This document shows positions 34,576-44,899 of a stretch of 64,000 nucleotides of DNA, piece by piece. The stretch comes from Anaspis maculata (lineage: Eukaryota > Arthropoda > Insecta > Coleoptera > Scraptiidae). The DNA is taken from positions 63,795,416 to 63,859,415 of the forward strand of contig OX421966.1 of assembly GCA_949128115.1 (NCBI GenBank), written 5' to 3'. Below the pieces are notes generated by a model, which was not told the origin of the DNA, searched no databases, and saw only the letters and a program-made list of their open reading frames with translations. The position numbers and the translations under genes were made by a program. Positions within the stretch are counted from its first letter, which is position 1, and each line of letters opens with the position of its first letter.

Positions 34576-34677
34576 TATGCAAACGTTTCTGTTTGCATAC
34601 AATATACAATATACAATAAACGAAATATGAAATGTATTTAAGATTAACCAAATGTATTTGAGAAATTGCCAATGCAT
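33277..34677 (-). CDS. LINE reverse transcriptase, intact but 5'-truncated ORF
   Basis: RNA-dependent DNA polymerase of a non-LTR retrotransposon. Motifs in order: QHGFRKGKS (about residues 64-72), the motif A aspartate in YYDLSQAFD (residue 100), VGVPQGSILSP (155-165), the catalytic YADD (188-191), then the thumb with KFLGLHIDEKLTWTKHVE and LDYGLSFWG. All catalytic residues are present and no stop or frameshift interrupts 466 codons, so insertion was probably recent. The first 35-40 residues are not RT-like and come from flanking DNA beyond the 34,575 junction, so the apparent ATG is not the natural start. The endonuclease domain is absent. Clade assignment (CR1/Jockey group) is tentative. 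Confidence 0.85.
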   Translation of the reverse strand: MHWQFLKYIWLILNTFHISFIVYCILYANRNVCIQNQVNKIFEFCFNARLVGFLERYLLLHGNQHGFRKGKSINTAVSQLMSFIHDALNNKQYPLAIYYDLSQAFDTVDHELLLGKLHCMGIRGVANEWVKSFLRDRTQSVFIAGARSRPNTANVGVPQGSILSPTLFIIFINDLITKCGSPSETVIYADDTTFLITEDSLSRTLSKASLACDELTQWCLQNSLTLNTDKSFYMEFIPKNVLRDSSYLIKLESKSIAKVRSIKFLGLHIDEKLTWTKHVEVVAGRLSGTLFLLRQLRSTVSDAILRMTYFGLVQPILDYGLSFWGSSAHMREVFVVQKKVLRCVAGVGPLTSCRELFEQYHILTLPSLYILQTATYIKANEHKFKSDRSMHRHDTRKCNQIRQPFSRLQVAQNSQEYQGIKFYNKSLELFGEIKTLVSFKRVLSRFLMENAFYTTEEFLMLNKIRH

Positions 34678-35521
34678 TTTAGAAAACTTCAGATGTACTT
34701 TAGAAAATAAGAAATGTATTTTAGATTAACGAAATGTTTTCGAGATTTTACCAAATGTATTTTAGAAAAAATTAAATGCATTCCAGATCCACGAAGTTTG
34801 ATGGAGAAGTTGCCAATTGTATTTTCGAAAACGTTAGATGTATTTAAGATAAGATAAGATGTATTTGAGATATTATGAAATGTATTTTAGATTCAGATAA
34901 TTTTTTTAGGGTAGAACAGTGATGAAAAAGCAAACGTTGTTGGGGAAAACGAACTTCAAATTCTCAACTACAATTGGCGGTTTCTCACTTAAAATTCACG
35001 TTTTCTAAACTACATATCCTTATTCTAAAATTCATTTGGTACTTTCTCAACTACATTTGAATATTCAATTATACAACTGGCATATTCTAAACTACATTTC
35101 TCAAATCTAAAATACATTTGGCAATTTCTAAACTACATTTCTCATATTTAAAATACGTTTGGCAAATTCTTAACTACATTTCTCATGTTCAAAATACAAT
35201 TGGTGTTTTCTCAAATACATATCGCTTATCTGAAATACATTTGATATTATCGCAAATACAGTTGGAAATGGTGTAGTATTTTGTTACTTCTTGTTGAAGA
35301 CTTTTTTGTGTGAAAAGATTATCAGTGTGTCTTGATGTTTTTATTTCTGGGTTGGGAAGCTCGACTGAAAAAGAATGGACGGCCGGGTGTTTAAAAAATT
35401 CTTCTAGGAGCCGAATGAGTTTATTATTGATTCCACCTATTTTTTATGAAAGATCGAATGGAAGATTTTAAAAATATGATAATGATCTTATTGACTATTT
35501 TGAATTGTTTTTTTTTTATAG

Positions 35522-35786
35522 ATAATTGTGTTCCTATTGTGACCATAAATCCGGGGGGGAGAAAATGGAAGCTTCCAGATTAAATTTGCGATTATTATTA
35601 GCATCATTATTATTATTTGGGAAAACTTTCACCTGCGGCGCTCTAGCGGAGCCTGATCCCCTTACGATGTTTACTTCTTTGGGGCGCACAATTGCTACAT
35701 TGCCACAGACGCCAACAAGCCTAGTTACGGCACTGCTCAACGGTTTGGCGATATCACTGAACTATGTAGTCCAGAAATTGCCTGTA
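35522..35786 (+). CDS. Candidate host exon encoding a secreted-protein N-terminus
   Basis: A T-run ending TTTTATAG (35,508-35,521) is a good splice acceptor. GTGAGT at 35,787 is a consensus donor. Between them, 43 bases of leader lead to an ATG at 35,565 in a good context (GAAAATGG), followed by exactly 74 codons ending in phase 0. The protein begins MEASRLNLRLLLASLLLFGK and continues to CGALA, then EPDP: a positively charged start, a hydrophobic core and an A-L-A cleavage motif, which is a textbook signal peptide. The mature part (SLGRTIATLPQTPTSLVTAL and onward) is amphipathic. I do not recognise the family. Caution: the ATT-rich hydrophobic core and CCTGCGGCGCT resemble a stretch near 45,660-45,700, so a repeat origin is not excluded. 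Confidence 0.5.
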
Positions 35787-35799
35787 GTGAGTACATAAC

Positions 35800-36270
35800 C
35801 CAAAGAAACTTTTGACCTCGTGTTGGCTTCTGGTCGTGGCTACTTCTCAGGCGTTTGCACGCAGTCGGTGCATAACAGAGCCCAGATGGCATGACAGCAA
35901 AATTGTACAACCCATACTTCCTGCGGAGAACGCGGTCCGCTTCTTTCTTCAGGCCTCAGTCAAACTTGCCAATAATAGCCACTCTTCAAGTCAAACGTCA
36001 AAAACTGCTTCGATCCGGACAAAATGGTCAGGGTGTCATTATTTCGCGTTTGAGGAAGGCATTCTTCCATGTTGAAGGTGGTGGAGAATACAATAATTAT
36101 AACGCTTGAATCATAAGTAGTATCCACTGCGTACTATACGAGGCACGAGCCATCAAGTTTCATTAGAATCGGATCACATTTTGAAGCTCATTGTGACGGA
36201 TCCGGAGATGAAGTGTTTGAAATCCGACATTCATATTTGATAAAAATAGAAGTTTGATGGAAAGCGACCC
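35800..36270. other. anonymous sequence (possible intron)
   Basis: If the 35,522-35,786 exon is real this would be the start of its downstream intron. I cannot identify a following exon. Confidence 0.3.
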
Positions 36271-36720
36271 AATTCATCGTGATCGATCGATGGCAGTGTG
36301 CAGAAATAAGGCATTATGAATAATTCGTGAGAGCGCCGAATATCGCGCGGCCTGCCTCAAGAGGAAACGACACTGCACACACACACACACACATCAAGGC
36401 GGCAATAATCTTGATGGCGTTCCGGGAGCGGACACAAATTGGGTCCTTGAGGGAGGCAATGGCATGAGGAACGGAGGAGAGCGCCGGTCGCACGAGCGCA
36501 TTTTTTCTCGGCGCACCGCACTGTTCTTGTGAGCGCTTCTTCTTCAGTGATGGTGATTACTTCCGGCTTTCGGAAAAGGCGGCGGTGCGGTGGTGGTGGC
36601 GGCGGCGTGTGACGTCGACGTAGCGTCGGTTTCCCGGACGACGGCGGCAAGTGGCGTCGCATGGCGACGCCGTTTATGTTTCCGGTTAGGGCCCTAACAA
36701 TGAGGAATCACCATTATGGT
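36270..36720. promoter_or_regulatory. CpG- and GC-rich island
   Basis: This segment is far more GC-rich than its surroundings. It is dense in CG dinucleotides (GGCGGCGGCGTGTGACGTCG, GACGACGGCGGCAAGTGGCG) and carries an (AC)n run at 36,374-36,392 and a G(GT)n run near 36,720. In an AT-rich arthropod genome such an island can mark a promoter or 5' exon. The proline-rich minus-strand frame here (36,357-36,662) is probably a by-product of composition. Confidence 0.35.
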
Positions 36721-37204
36721 GGGTGTGTGTGTGTTTGGGGACCTTGTCAGATGGACAGGTTTGTAACACTTCATTCAGTCCGTTATTGTTGTTGCTCTGT
36801 TTGGAAATGTGGGGCGCGCATCATAGTGTGTATAGACGCGCTTCGCCCGCCGCCTCCAGTTGAATGGGGTTTCCATAATAGAGGACGTCTGATAAAATGT
36901 CGATATATGGAACAACGAGGAAACGCACAACAATGGGGCAATGTGTTGAATCTTACTGTTTTATTTGCTACGTTGTTTGACGTGTTATGTTTTGATCCAC
37001 CGCTGTTGTCGCAGGAATAAAATAATGCAACTTGTCTTTTTATTGGCATTGTTGTATGTATAACTAGTTGTTTTATTATTGGTGCTATGCTTTCCAGTCA
37101 AAACATATAGGCGATCTGCGGATCTACCCTTGGTACCATTTTTTTTAAGTACTTTTTTTTCTAATCTATGTACATAGCACCCAGTGTCTTTAGTCGAAAA
37201 GTAC

Positions 37205-37535
37205 CCATGCGTACCCATGGTCACATTGATCATATCCCCATACTGGTTGGGGATATACCCATGGCAGGTGATGTTGTGACCATGGGTACATGTTTTGGGG
37301 ATATGGGCATATCCCCATGCTGGTTGAGGATATACCCATGGCAGGTGATGTGACCATGGGTACATGTTCTGGGGATATGGGCATATTCCCATGCTGGTTG
37401 GGGATATACCCATGCGAGGTGATGTGACCATAGGTAGGTGTTATTGGGATATGGGCACATCCTCAGGTAGGTACCCATGGGAATAAAGTTGCATATGACC
37501 ATAATATCATGGGTACATGTTATTGTGACCATATG
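37205..37535. repeat. 73-bp tandem repeat, about 4.5 copies
   Basis: GGTACATGTT-TGGGGATATGGGCAT, then CCCATGCTGGTTG-GGATATACCCATGG and CAGGTGATGTGACCATG repeat with period 73 (landmarks near 37,286 and 37,359). Flanking units are partial and diverged. Internal GGGGATATGGGCATATCCCC is itself a palindrome. Open frames here (YPWSHH, MGIS-TSMGICPYP) only reflect the repeat. Confidence 0.9.
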
Positions 37536-37559
37536 GGCTTTGGGCAGTTATTCTGATGT

Positions 37560-37790
37560 GGCCCCATATAGGCATAAATTAAATGTTCGTTCACGAGAAT
37601 CTTCAAAAAAAATGTTTTTATTCAAAATAATACAATGATAAATGCATGCGAGCTCTAAGCGTGCTATGCCGTAACTGGCGCGCGTTTAGAGCGCCGGAGT
37701 CTATATAATGTTAAAAAAGCTAAGCTAAGCATAATATATAAATAAGCGATATAAGCTAAATCCGGAGGAAAATTGGGATATAATTCCTCC
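37560..37790 (-). mobile_element. Probable 3' LTR of the errantivirus remnant
   Basis: It lies just beyond the env reading frames on the minus strand. In that orientation it contains TATTTATATATTATG (a TATA-like element, 37,730-37,745) and an AATAAA signal at 37,617-37,622 in the correct order. A purine-rich GGAGGAAT lies near 37,785. The second LTR is not in the window, so the exact ends cannot be set. Confidence 0.45.
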
Positions 37791-37899
37791 AGGGCGAGTG
37801 TGAGGATCCGACGAACTTTTCAGAATTTCGCCATATTCGGGAAATGCTGGTCTTCAGGGACGCGTTCTTGTTCTGTTGTCGGTGCATCTGACGTTGTCA

Positions 37900-39421
37900 T
37901 CTTTTTCTGTCTCTTCTTAATTACACGATATGTGATTATGCAGGCTGCAGTTATTATTATCAGATAGACTATGATAATAGATGACGTGTGGAAATGTGAT
38001 GTCGTGGGTACAGCCTGGACGGGGGGTCAGCGGCTGGATGTTGGTCTCCAGTTTCTTGAGGGTCAAATGCTTGATCTTCAGCTCGGGTAGTTTCGACTGT
38101 TCTTGTTTCTTGAAGTCGAAGTCGAAGTCTTGTAGGTGGAGTGGTTGGCCACTGCTTTCATCGTTGAAAATCAAGGGTCTCCCTTGAATGAAGATGGTAC
38201 AAGACGAATTCTCGAACAGGAATGTTCCGGTCTTCTTGCGGGTGTTCCAAGACTCGGCACAATGTTCTTTGACGAGCTCTTCTTTGACGAAGGTCCCGAG
38301 GTAGCTTTGTAGTTCGGGTATGAACTCTAAGGCGTTTTCTTCGAGGTGTAGTTTTTGGTAGGAACAAGTCGAAAAGTCGTTTTCGAGTAAAATGTTGCGT
38401 TCGCAAGTGTTGTTGGCGAGCGATATCAGGCTCCGTTGGCATTGATAGATACCGTTCAGCAAGACACAGTTGTCTACCGAAGGGCAATAACTCTGATCCC
38501 TTTTTTAGACCGAATTTCGAAGAAGGTACAATCGTATACGAGTGTTCGTTAGGCAAAGGCAGAAAGTAGTATAATTCGTAATAATTTGAATTCAGCAAGG
38601 GGATTGGCATAAAGAAAATTATTTGTTTTCCTTTAATGGCACACCTAGGCTTTATTAGGGTTTCGTAGTTATGAATTTGAGACAAAGTTACTGGGAAAGG
38701 TAATTGGTTTCCATGAAATTCGGAAACTCTATTGAGTTCTTTTAAAAGTTCTTCACTTGTTACTATGCTGGGGTGTAAAATATTCAACTTGCAAAATGTT
38801 ATTGAATTTTCTGTATCTTGAAGGATATGTAGAATTATATTAAAAAGGTTTATTAATTGATTATGTCTTTTGCGAACAGTATGTCAGTATGGGTTATGAT
38901 TGTCGTCATTAGTGATTCTATTGTTTTATTCGAGAGACCATAAGTAGTTCGTTATGTTCGATGTCTTGTATAGTTTTATTGAAATTTTCTATGATTTCGT
39001 TATTGATAGAATATTGTTGGTTGATTTGGTTTATAATCGAATTTTGATTTTGTTGTAAGTCAATAATGACTGCATCAAAATGTTTGCCATCTTCGGCATC
39101 TAAATTGCCTGAAATTTGCTTAATGATAGAACCTAATCCATCGATTAGTCCTCGTTTCTTTCTTGGTAGTTTTTGAAATGGTCTTAATTTTTCGTCTATT
39201 AGATTTTTGTAATATTGGACAATATTATTGTAATTTCCTAATTCGCGTTCGTACACTTGATTTGTTTTAGTCAAGTTTGATAACGTGAGGTATTGATTTT
39301 TTAGTCTTTCGTATTTGTTGATTAGGTTAGTTAAGTCGTAATAATGTATGAACGTGTGAGTAGAGGTTTGAAGTCTTGCGGGTCCCGTCTTTATTGGTAG
39401 TATTCCGGGGTTGTTTGTCAA
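37900..39421 (-). pseudogene. env: Errantivirus-type envelope gene, broken
   Basis: The envelope glycoprotein of insect Gypsy-type endogenous retroviruses mediates membrane fusion. It lies downstream of integrase in the usual order. The first segment (39,421-38,918) ends at a stop. It carries a furin-like RKKR site followed by a GLIDGLG-type fusion peptide start, near residues 98-108. The second segment (38,787-38,158) and a third (38,462-37,917) overlap in different frames, so there is a frameshift around 38,460-38,510. A final shift near 37,985 separates off a hydrophobic membrane anchor and a charged tail. With a stop and at least two frameshifts it cannot make an envelope protein. Family assignment is secure from the cleavage/fusion motif and the context. 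Confidence 0.8.
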
Positions 39422-39532
39422 ATCTTTGTAACATTGTCCTAGTCCGAAGTGGATGGACCTGGAATAGGAGGTGTTGTTTTAGTAGGGCGTTTGATATTGG
39501 AAATATGTAGTTTGTGAAATTTACGTCCAGTT

Positions 39533-40540
39533 TTATTGGACAAAACTCTGGGTTTTATGGTTTTCCTTAATGGGATTTACACTGATGATTTTTTCTGGTT
39601 TAAATCGATTACGAAGTTTCGATCTGAAATTGCTTTTTACGAAAACTTCTTTTGGTGAAGTAGGAATTTCTTCTCTATTTTCGTTTGCTTTAGAAATGAC
39701 TTTCTCTTTTTTATTTGAAATATTAGCATTGACGATTTTATACAAAACTGACAATTTGTTTTTGTGGTTTTGAACGAAGTTGTTTGCCATTTGTTTTTCT
39801 ATGTCTAGATCAATGGTTTGCTTTAGATCCGGGTGACCGTTTAAAATTTCGAATGGGGTCATCTTAGTGACTGAATGAGTAGAGTTATTATATGCTATCA
39901 GGGCATATTTGAATTTAGTGTTGATATCATCCCTTTTGAAATCAGGTTGATTATTTATCAAGTTGACGTGTTCTAAAATAGTGGAATGAAATCTCTCAAT
40001 TATTCCGTTACTTTCCGGGTGATGGGGTGAACAAAAATGGACCTTGATTTTGTGAAGATTCAGGAAATCTTTCACTAGACCGTTGTCAAATTCTGAACCG
40101 TTATCGGTGATCAATATTTCGGGTACCGAATGGTGTGAAAAGTATTGCAACAGATTTTCGGCAATTTCTGAAGCTTGGGTGCTAGATAGCATGTATGCCT
40201 GAGCGTATTTGCTGAAGGCGTCAATAATTGTCAAAAATTTGGAAGTATTATAAGTTAGAACGTCGATGTGAATAATCTCGAATGGTTTCACCGGCGTGGG
40301 AGTAATGTTGTATTTTATTTTCAAGGGTTTTCTGTCATACTTGACGACTTTACAGATTTCACATTGATTAATGAAATTTTGAATAGTTTTCATTTGATTT
40401 GGCCAATAGTATTTTTTGGATAGTTTTGAATGGGTCTCGGTCATGCCACGATGATTGGTTTTACCTTCGTGGTAGCTTTTTACAATGTTTATCTGTTCAT
40501 CGAGGGTTTCGATGTCTATCAAAGTTTTAGTGCATTTCAT
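39533..40540 (-). CDS. Gypsy/errantivirus integrase, C-terminal part of pol
   Basis: Retroviral-type integrase that inserts the DNA copy into the genome. Visible in 335 residues: an HHCC zinc domain (H24, H30, C60, C63, with YYWPNQM between), then the catalytic core with D93 (HIDVLTY), D146 (ITDNGSEFDNG) and E182 (SNGIIERFH), giving the D,D-35-E spacing of Gypsy integrases. A basic tail follows. All catalytic residues are present and no stop interrupts the frame. The upstream reverse transcriptase and RNase H are missing because the element at 40,538-41,098 sits exactly at the start. The apparent ATG is formed at that junction and is not a natural start. The env gene follows 110 bases downstream. 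Confidence 0.9.
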   Translation of the reverse strand: MKCTKTLIDIETLDEQINIVKSYHEGKTNHRGMTETHSKLSKKYYWPNQMKTIQNFINQCEICKVVKYDRKPLKIKYNITPTPVKPFEIIHIDVLTYNTSKFLTIIDAFSKYAQAYMLSSTQASEIAENLLQYFSHHSVPEILITDNGSEFDNGLVKDFLNLHKIKVHFCSPHHPESNGIIERFHSTILEHVNLINNQPDFKRDDINTKFKYALIAYNNSTHSVTKMTPFEILNGHPDLKQTIDLDIEKQMANNFVQNHKNKLSVLYKIVNANISNKKEKVISKANENREEIPTSPKEVFVKSNFRSKLRNRFKPEKIISVNPIKENHKTQSFVQ

Positions 40541-41098
40541 GGCAGCATCTTGTAGTTTACAGTTTCAAGTTTTGTTTGACACTACAACCATGGTTGGCAG
40601 TCATCAACTTCGTGTACACGGTGCCAAGAGCCATAAAGTTGCAAATTTTTTGTTTCTCCATTTTGAAATTCAAAATTCTCCTCCATTTCTCTACCAATTC
40701 ACTTGAAACTTGTAACAAATTGAAACCTACAATTTGAATTTTGATACGGTGAAAGTTGTCTTCGTGCAACTTCAGGGTGATGGCCGCCATTTTCCAAAAA
40801 AGTCTTCAATCAGAAATGCAGTGCTCGACGGGTGTCACAGAATCTCGAGACGTAACTTCAGTGCAGATATTTTTGATTCTCTTCTCAAGATAACGAATGT
40901 CCCTGATTACGTCTGTAAATACCTGGTCTTTGAGAATGCCTACAAAGAAAAAACAAAGCGACTTTTTAACACTGTTTCCTTCTATGACCAAGCAGAACAT
41001 TTTATTCTGTCCCACCGTGCAGACAAAGTTGATGACTGACAACTGTGGTTGTAGTGTCAAACGAAACTTGAAACTATAAGTTACAAGATGCTGCCATG
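40538..41098. mobile_element. Inverted-repeat element (about 85-bp TIRs) cutting the errantivirus pol
   Basis: CATGGCAGCATCTTGTA at 40,538 is mirrored by TACAAGATGCTGCCATG ending at 41,098. The match continues inwards through AGTTTCAAGTTT, GTTTGACACTACAACCA and TCATCAACTT for about 85 bases. It is non-coding. A related single end (AACTATAAGATAATGCCAC) occurs near 41,349, so this family may have been involved in more than one event here. Confidence 0.8.
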
Positions 41099-41099
41099 C

Positions 41100-42800
41100 C
41101 CCTGTTGATAAGTTCCTTACTTCGCCTGTCAGAAGCCATTCAAGTGATGACATCCATAAAAAAAGACCCTGTATAGGCAAGACATGCAAGAATGGGGTCC
41201 TATACAATCTTCTTTATTTGTTCAAAACAGAGCACAAACTGAAATCGCTTTACCTACTTATGCATAAGAACACTTTGTCTCAAACAAAACTCCTAACTTT
41301 CTCAGGAAAAAATGTTGAAAATTTCGACGGGAAGGGGTGGAGCTCAAACTATAAGATAATGCCACAGTAAATCTGTTTTGCGCTTGCGCACTAGGTGGGT
41401 CATCGTGTAACATGCATTGACCGTTGTTGTCAGGTTGTGTCTGATAGACTGTCTAATCCATGAATATGTATCTAGTACTTGTGATTGGAAATCACAGGAC
41501 AACAGAACAACACAATGCAGCATCCTGTTGCATATTGTAGAATTTAGTTGTCATGCCCATGTTTATGTTCAAATGACATCTCCACCAGACCCTGTGCGCG
41601 TATCTTCTGTTTTTCCTGGTTCTCATGTAAAAGTGTCGTCCATGTGATGTATTTTTGAGGGCTGCCCCAACATCTCCATTTCTACTGTTCTAACAAATAA
41701 CTGCCCGTCCCAGATCGTAACTCCTAAGAAATTAGGCGGCTCGATGAGGTTTTATGGATAATAGAGCTACTAGACAAAGTGGTTCACGCCAATCAATAGG
41801 AGGACGATGATTCAGATAACTTCCTGCAGACAGAGGTCATTCTAATTTACCAAGGTAAAATACCGATTATTTTGGCTGGTGTTCTCTTCATACAACTTGG
41901 GCGAAGTGAATTTTTTTGCCCGTGTCAGGTTGACACAAGCGGAAACCTGACACAAGTCTGCGAGAAATCAACATGTCTCCGACAAAAATCATGGACCACG
42001 TCCACACCACGACCTCTGGGACCTTTGGGGGATTCATCCTGCTCAAACCCGACTATTTGTGCAACAACATCGTGTCGAATTCCAAACAGCAAATATTGAT
42101 GTTGATTGACAAACGTTGAGAAGGGTGGAGCGAAAATGATCGAATATTGTTTTTTTGAAATCATTTTCCTTCATGCCAAAAGTGGTTATGCGTAGAGCCC
42201 AATCACTATAAAGAAACTGAACTTTCTGAAACTACATCTTCCGGTGCCCCCGGACCGGTTAGGTGCTAATAATTGGAAAAAATGGGAAAACTACCTATTG
42301 AAAGAATTAAAAAAATTACCACATTTCAGTTATTTCATCTGTTGAATATAATAAACAAACAAAGTAATATACAAATACAATTCATTCCAAAGTTCTAGCA
42401 AATTCTGATTTTCAGTATTCATTCATGATTTATTGTCTTCACCAATATATGGTATACAATGATTGCTTACAGTAGTAAAAAGAAGTGAAATTAAGTAAGT
42501 ATTTTTTCAATTTTTAGTATTGAACTTGGGCAACGATTTTCGGGAATCAATCCTAGATCTAATGAGTCCTTCTCGCGCCTTGGAAATGTCAAAGAAACTT
42601 CAAAATTTCAATTTCATCAAGAACTTTGGCAATCCACTGCTGAATTCCGTTACAGAAAACTATTTTCTCAATGTTGGTTCAGTGATGACAACTTCTTGCC
42701 AATTGGTCATTTTACTGTGTAACGCGCGTCAAAACTCAAGCTTGTACCTGAAATTTTCGAACACCTCCAACACCTTTGACACCTTCACGGCCTGAAGTAG
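41100..42800. other. anonymous sequence
   Basis: I find no reverse transcriptase, gag or LTR here that would complete the errantivirus upstream. No gene is supported. Confidence 0.35.
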
Positions 42801-42829
42801 ATTCCCTTCTTTGCCTTTATGTCTGCTAA

Positions 42830-43500
42830 TTATTTTCTCTGGTCTTTTCTTGTTTTATTCGAAACTTGCTTCTGTTTATAATTTTTGATGCACTGTCCCT
42901 TGTTATTATTCCAAGATCTTCCAGTACTAACAGAACTTGCTATTATAGCAGCTGATCTGTCTGAAACTCCCGTGCGATCACAAGCCTCCGCTAAACTTGG
43001 CAAATTAAGGCGCATTTTATTTTTTCAATTTTAGCTGTCTTATTTTGATTCAAAAATTTATTTTTCATCACTACTTTCTTCCAAAAATACCTCTTCATAT
43101 TTCTGTAATGGATTTGAATTTTTTTTTTCTGACCAGATGACCCCACAGCAAAAGGAATTTTCTTCCTTTCTGTGAATTTCCTTTGTAGTGCAGGTTCTTT
43201 CTTCTTTGTTATCCCTAGATCAATTGAGCCTTCTGCCATTTTTTCTTTCGAATCTTTGATCCCTTGTGAATTCCTCGATCTCTAGTAGGCATCTTGTTTT
43301 TGCACTTGCAAATCGAATAGTCTGAACATTTACACGCCGAAATATCAAAAAGTCTACTTTCAGAGCTCTTCCTGGATTCTTGAACATTCTGCTTGAGGAC
43401 GTCAGAGTTTTTAAATTTGAGAGGTCGTTTTTTCAGCTTTCTATCCCACAGCAGTTTGAGCTCTGCTACCAAGATTGCCATAATATTACTTCAAGTTGGT
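42830..43500 (-). pseudogene. Frameshifted gene of a transposon-associated arthropod family
   Basis: Three minus-strand frames follow one another. 43,481-43,215 contains SRLFDISACKCSDYSICKCK, a CKC-x5-CKC cysteine motif. 43,239-42,991 is basic and starts near the overlap. 43,015-42,830 contains LPSLAEACDRTGVSDRSAAI. From memory, an FDI-x-CKC-x-CKC motif followed by a CDR-x-GVSDR-x-AA motif occurs in a large family of uncharacterised, repetitive, probably transposon-derived proteins of arthropods and cnidarians. That identification is not verified here. The frame changes at about 43,225 and 43,000, so this copy is dead. Confidence 0.55.
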
Positions 43501-43689
43501 TCGGCGCAATTAAATCGGCATAGGCTGGCAAGACCGAGGGCAAGACACTGGATGCCTGATTATACAAACGTGCTATCAAAGTTTAGCTCGGTACTAAACA
43601 CAGGATCAAATTTTTGAAGTGGAATAAAATGCAAACCCAGTTATTTCAAGGAGAGATTTTTATGATGATAGATTTTGCAGTGGCGCCGA

Positions 43690-43860
43690 ATAGACCTTTT
43701 TTTGTGGCGCTCGCCATACCTCAAAATAGGGGGGGGGGTTGGAGGGGTGAAAAGGGAAAGAAAAAGAAAACAGAGAAAGGAAAAAAGGAGAAGAAGGAAG
43801 GAAAAGGAGAGGAAGAAAGATTTACCCACCAAATCATTGGATATTACGATTATTAGGTAC
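43690..43860. repeat. Purine-rich low-complexity tract
   Basis: A run of G near 43,731-43,739 is followed by GAAAAGGG/AAGGAGAAG-type repeats to about 43,820. ORFs through it are lysine/glutamate-rich by composition only. Confidence 0.7.
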
Positions 43861-43984
43861 ATTGAATCTGAATGACAAGTTATTTACGATGTAGGTATAG
43901 GTACCGTATGATCAAAACCATTTTACCTCAAGAGTGCTGTTTTTTTTGCCTGTTTCAATTGTTGGTATAGTAGGTTCACTTGTA

Positions 43985-44730
43985 CCTACTGTCACTCTAG
44001 TTGGCTGGTCAAATTTTCTACTTTAGCAGAGTAGGCTTGCCGCCTTTTTACCTGGTGTGGAACTGACTTCTCTGGAAGTAAAGTTATATTCCTTATCAAA
44101 TTGATATTGAAATCTCGGAAAACTGACCTTGTCATAAGTGAAGACGCGACTAGAGGGGCGCAGAGCTGTATTACCGTCATTTAGACACCAGAACCCTACG
44201 GGGCCGCCTTCAATTCAAGTCATCTTGACGCCGGCCATTCAAGGCCGATAAAAACTCGTTCCGCCAAGCTCCAAAACGTAAGCAAATTACAAACTGAAGG
44301 AACTCACATGAATTTCGGTCCAATACGCAACTTTGAGCGGCTGGGTTTTCGAAATTCGGTTTAATTAACTTTTTATAAGTAAATCCTGCTGCAACTGCAG
44401 GCCTGCTGGGATGTTCCTTGTCTTGCCAATAGCTCTTCATGAGCTATAGAGGTGCTCTAGCTATCAAGAGGTGAAAGGACTGATGATTCCATGGGATCCC
44501 TTTTTTTGGACGAGGGCCTAGTACTTTTTTAGTTTGAATCAACATAAAGTTGAACCGGCTTCGAGAGGTTAGAAATATTTTTGACACTTGTCAAATGTCA
44601 AAGCTGCTTCGATTTATTTGTTCATTGGCGAAAATTAAAAACAGGTCGAAAAACTACTACATTTTCCAATATAATGGAAAAAAGCGTCAGACATCACGTC
44701 CCGCAAAAATATTCTGTCTATCTGCAGAGG
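43985..44730. repeat. Dispersed repeat, copy 1 (pair with 54,275-54,880)
   Basis: The two copies share, in order and same orientation: CTACTGTCACTCTAGTTGGC, TTTTTACCTGGTGTGGAAC, AAGTAAAGTTATATTCCTTA, GGGGCCGCCTTCAAT, TCACATGAATTTCGGTCCAA, AACTTTGAGCGGCTGG, CTGCTGCAACTGCAGGCC and GGGATGTTCCTTGTCTT. Divergence is about 15 percent with small indels. There is no coding motif. Confidence 0.85.
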
Positions 44731-44899
44731 ATATGCGTGAAAAATGCGTTCCAAAAGTGGTCCGAACGACAAACGCTAAATAAAGCCAGAGCAGCCAACC
44801 GCAAAGTTTTGGGATTTTCTATATTTCAGATTTGGAAACTTGAAAACAAAATCTCACAGCCGACTAGAATCACGGTACAGGTGAACATACTATAGTATG

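Larger units (their letters stand above)
32991..35278. mobile_element. TACTACACC-ended inverted-repeat element split by a LINE
   Basis: TACTACACCTTTTCCAGCTG at 32,991 is mirrored by the stretch ending GGTGTAGTA at 35,278 (CAGTTGGAAATGGTGTAGTA). The interior at 34,600-34,890 and 35,000-35,260 is made of degenerate units of 35-40 bases (AAATGTATTTTAGA, then ACTACATTTCTCA in the other orientation). This gives an inverted arrangement of short repeats like a small foldback. The LINE at 33,040-34,575 interrupts it. Confidence 0.65.

Noticed and set aside
36357..36662. Proline-rich minus-strand ORF
   Set aside because: Caused by the GC-rich, GGT/GGC-repeat composition. No domain or splice evidence.
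36985..37532. Minus-strand ORFs with repeated MGISPTSMGICPYPQN
   Set aside because: A 73-bp satellite translated in three frames, with no signal of selection on one frame.
37773..38187. Plus-strand ORFs over the env region
   Set aside because: Shadows of the minus-strand envelope pseudogene.
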